Origin: CAYUEQ01 sp964443805
GTDB taxonomy: Bacteria > Bacillota_I > Bacilli_A > RF39 > UBA660
Assembly (NCBI GenBank): GCA_964443805.1
Contig: CAYUEQ010000051.1
Span: forward strand, 1-5,704
Direction of reading: 5' to 3'
Length of the DNA: 5,704 nt
This document shows, in pieces, positions 5,698-5,704 of the stretch (position 1 is the stretch's first letter; each line of letters opens with the position of its first letter). The notes beneath the pieces are model-generated. The model saw nothing but the letters and a program-made list of their open reading frames with translations, searched no databases and was not told the DNA's origin. The translations under genes were made by a program, and so were the position numbers.

Positions 5698-5704
5698 GAG
5701 AGCC
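5680..5704 (-). repeat. Right terminal inverted repeat of the IS
   Basis: Read inward on the minus strand it starts GGCTCTCCAACATTGAGTGG and ends GGAGT, differing from the left end only at position 7. The last base of the window is the outermost base of the element. Confidence 0.93.

Larger units (their letters stand above)
4005..5704 (-). mobile_element. Complete ISL3-family insertion sequence, 1700 bp
   Basis: The element is bounded by 25-bp inverted repeats starting GGCTCT (left 4005-4029, right 5680-5704) that match at 24 of 25 positions. The GGCTCT start, the length, and one transposase with a zf-ISL3 / DDE_Tnp_ISL3 layout fit the ISL3 family. The transposase reads leftward and has its own terminator. 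Three copies of the TIR core lie at the right end and one at the left. ISL3 elements usually make 8-bp target duplications; the left flank would be GTTTTTTT (3997-4004), but the right flank lies beyond the window. With both ends and the gene intact it may be active. I cannot match it to a named IS. Confidence 0.9.

Overview
The window is strongly AT-rich (by eye about three quarters A+T) and comes from a low-GC Gram-positive bacterium (Bacillota, possibly Erysipelotrichia/Bacilli/Clostridia-like or a Mollicutes relative). Evidence is the base composition, AGGAGG-type ribosome binding sites, a CCA-encoding tRNA gene, a DgkB/YegS-type lipid kinase and a PF06541 (CmpB-like) membrane protein. TGA is used as a real stop: one TGA ends the lipid kinase a single base before the next ATG. 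The mycoplasma code is therefore unlikely. A run of exactly 100 N shows that this is a draft or metagenome assembly.

Every supported gene lies on the minus strand, so the window reads from right to left. At 5704-4005 is a complete 1.7-kb ISL3-family insertion sequence. It has 25-bp terminal inverted repeats that differ at one position, a single intact 428-residue transposase, its own terminator, and two extra subterminal copies of the TIR core spaced 33-34 bp apart at the transposase-promoter end. The window stops exactly at the outer edge of the IS, so the right-hand target duplication cannot be seen. Next is a small terminator hairpin (3969-3985), then a two-gene ABC exporter operon: an ATPase (3905-3015) overlapping an ABC-2 type permease (3022-2222). 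A near-consensus promoter (TTGATA, 17 bp, TATAAT) then starts a second two-gene unit. This unit is a diacylglycerol-kinase-family lipid kinase (2153-1344, interrupted by the N gap) and, one base later, a six-helix-type PF06541 membrane protein (1342-674). After that comes an HD-domain phosphohydrolase with a hydrophobic C-terminal tail (609-112). Its stop codon lies inside a terminator hairpin, followed after about 10 bp by tRNA-Arg(CCT) (84-8).

Functionally, the non-IS genes look like ordinary chromosomal envelope and housekeeping genes: an ABC export system of unknown substrate, lipid phosphorylation, a membrane protein of unknown role and an HD hydrolase. I found no CRISPR, toxin-antitoxin or defence system. 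The most unusual structures belong to the IS: iterated TIR-core sites, a perfect 14-bp hairpin inside the transposase coding region, an SD that overlaps the only possible GTG start, and a possible outward hybrid promoter directed at the ABC operon.
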